From Rozella allomycis CSF55 (lineage: Eukaryota; Rozellomycota), in NCBI GenBank assembly GCA_000442015.1, contig KE560757.1, positions 4,101 to 56,601 of the forward strand: 52,501 nt of DNA, given 5' to 3'. Under the pieces are notes generated by a model. The model did no database searches, was not told the DNA's origin, and saw only the letters and a program-made list of their open reading frames with translations. The position numbers were made by a program, and so were the translations under genes. Shown here in pieces: positions 52,034 through 52,501 of this stretch (position 1 is the first letter of the stretch; each line of letters starts with the position of its first letter).

Positions 52034-52390
52034 TTATTTCGTTGAGTCTACAGATTCGGCTAAATTTGGGTAATTCTCAAAATGGGCTTGCTCCCACTTA
52101 CCTTTACCAACATCTTTTATGTCCACATAAAATCACATGTTACCTGCCTCATCCGAAATCCAATAACACAAGGCTAAGGTATCGTCCAAACCAATACCGA
52201 GAGAAGATAAGTTTGCTTCATCATCTTGTGATTGATCTTTATACGCAAGGCGAAATTCTTTGTAAGGCTTGTTAATTATTGATGAAAGCTTCTGCTTGAC
52301 ACTTCCTATAGTTTCATTCTGTGAACATTCAATGAAATAAGTGGTCTTATCTCTTCTGATTTTAATATGAAACGAAACCGGAGCAGTCAT
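52034..52390 (-). CDS. ELOB: Elongin B
   Basis: Ubiquitin-like adaptor that pairs with Elongin C in Cullin-2/5-type E3 ligases and the Elongin transcription factor. Two exons with a 30-nt intron at 52114-52143 give 108 residues. The start MTAPVSFHIKIRRDKTTYFI matches the MxxFLMIRRHKTTIF start of animal Elongin B. KQKLSSIINKPYKEFRLAYK and the DD-turn QSQDDEANLSSLGIG follow the ubiquitin fold. The spliced C-terminal extension (KWEQAHFENYPNLAES) corresponds to the family's tail after the ubiquitin-like core. Elongin B is absent from common yeasts. Confidence 0.87.
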
Positions 52391-52447
52391 GTTAAGGTAA
52401 AATGTTCACTCTAACTTGTAAATTTCGCATTTTCTCTTTGTTTATTA

Positions 52448-52501
52448 ATGACAAAGCTAAGAGGATTGACATTTATCAGGGCTGCTCAGTCGTCAACTGG
52501 A
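52448..52501 (+). CDS. Start of a gene running off the right edge
   Basis: An ATG at 52448 opens a frame to the window end (MTKLRGLTFIRAAQSSTG). The basic, acid-free start would fit a mitochondrial presequence, but only 18 codons are visible. It is 57 bp from the divergent Elongin B start, an arrangement seen for other pairs here. Confidence 0.35.
   Translation, partial: MTKLRGLTFIRAAQSSTG

Overview
The window is a gene-dense piece of a eukaryotic nuclear genome, AT-rich (about one third G+C by eye). It holds about 36 protein genes with short spacers (often 20-200 bp) on both strands, and I saw no tRNA, rRNA, transposon, CRISPR array or viral element. The gene set points to Fungi: an auxilin with the UBA-TPR-J layout of yeast Swa2, an LCL2-like ER protein, a fungalysin (M36) protease, a Whi3-type RRM protein, a PX-PH-RhoGAP and an IDH1-type NAD isocitrate dehydrogenase subunit. 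Some genes common in animals but lost in yeasts also occur: Elongin B, a TEAD-type factor with a C-terminal YAP-binding-like domain, and a likely ciliary protein. Together these suggest an early-diverging zoosporic fungus. A Rozella-like (Cryptomycota), aphelid or chytrid source is my guess, not something the sequence proves.

The clearest global property is intron size. By joining reading frames of recognisable proteins I placed about 90 spliceosomal introns, nearly all 26-34 nt long with GT...AG ends. The one outlier, in RPB3, is 55 nt and is exactly a 28-nt plus a 27-nt intron head to tail. Because exons are short, several genes have no long reading frame and were recovered only by splicing by eye (mL41, TMEM258/Ost5, RPS21, the TEA factor).

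Layout. 1-5 kb: the start of RRP5 (runs off the left edge), a PI-PLC X protein, an NPC2-like lipid carrier, a CPD photolyase. 5-12 kb: adenylosuccinate lyase, fungalysin, TMEM258, mL41, a BAR-PH-ArfGAP. 12-17 kb: an orphan secreted glutamine/proline-rich protein and beta'-COP. 17-23 kb: a ciliary-like protein, RPS21, IDH1, an orphan, an IucA/IucC-type siderophore synthetase, RPB3, Mgr2/ROMO1. 23-30 kb: phosducin-like protein, amino acid transporter, deoxyhypusine synthase, two tandem DUF4211 paralogues. 30-36 kb: a DID-repeat protein, auxilin, a small mitochondrial-like protein, a Whi3-like RRM protein, LCL2-like. 35-41 kb: PX-PH-RhoGAP, SDA1, TMEM50/Vps68, TEA factor. 41-52.5 kb: a 4.7-kb DOCK-family gene, a secreted orphan, a Na+/H+ exchanger, tRNase Z, a CUE protein, an unclear locus with an inverted repeat, Elongin B and the start of one more gene.

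The genes are mostly housekeeping and form no operon. Themes that recur are membrane traffic (beta'-COP, ArfGAP, auxilin, Vps68, NHX, DOCK, RhoGAP), ribosome biogenesis and translation (RRP5, SDA1, RPS21, mL41, deoxyhypusine synthase, tRNase Z), and secretion (fungalysin, NPC2-like, LCL2-like, two orphans). Seven single N bases occur. Six sit between near-identical direct copies and look like unmerged contig ends, some with allele-like differences.
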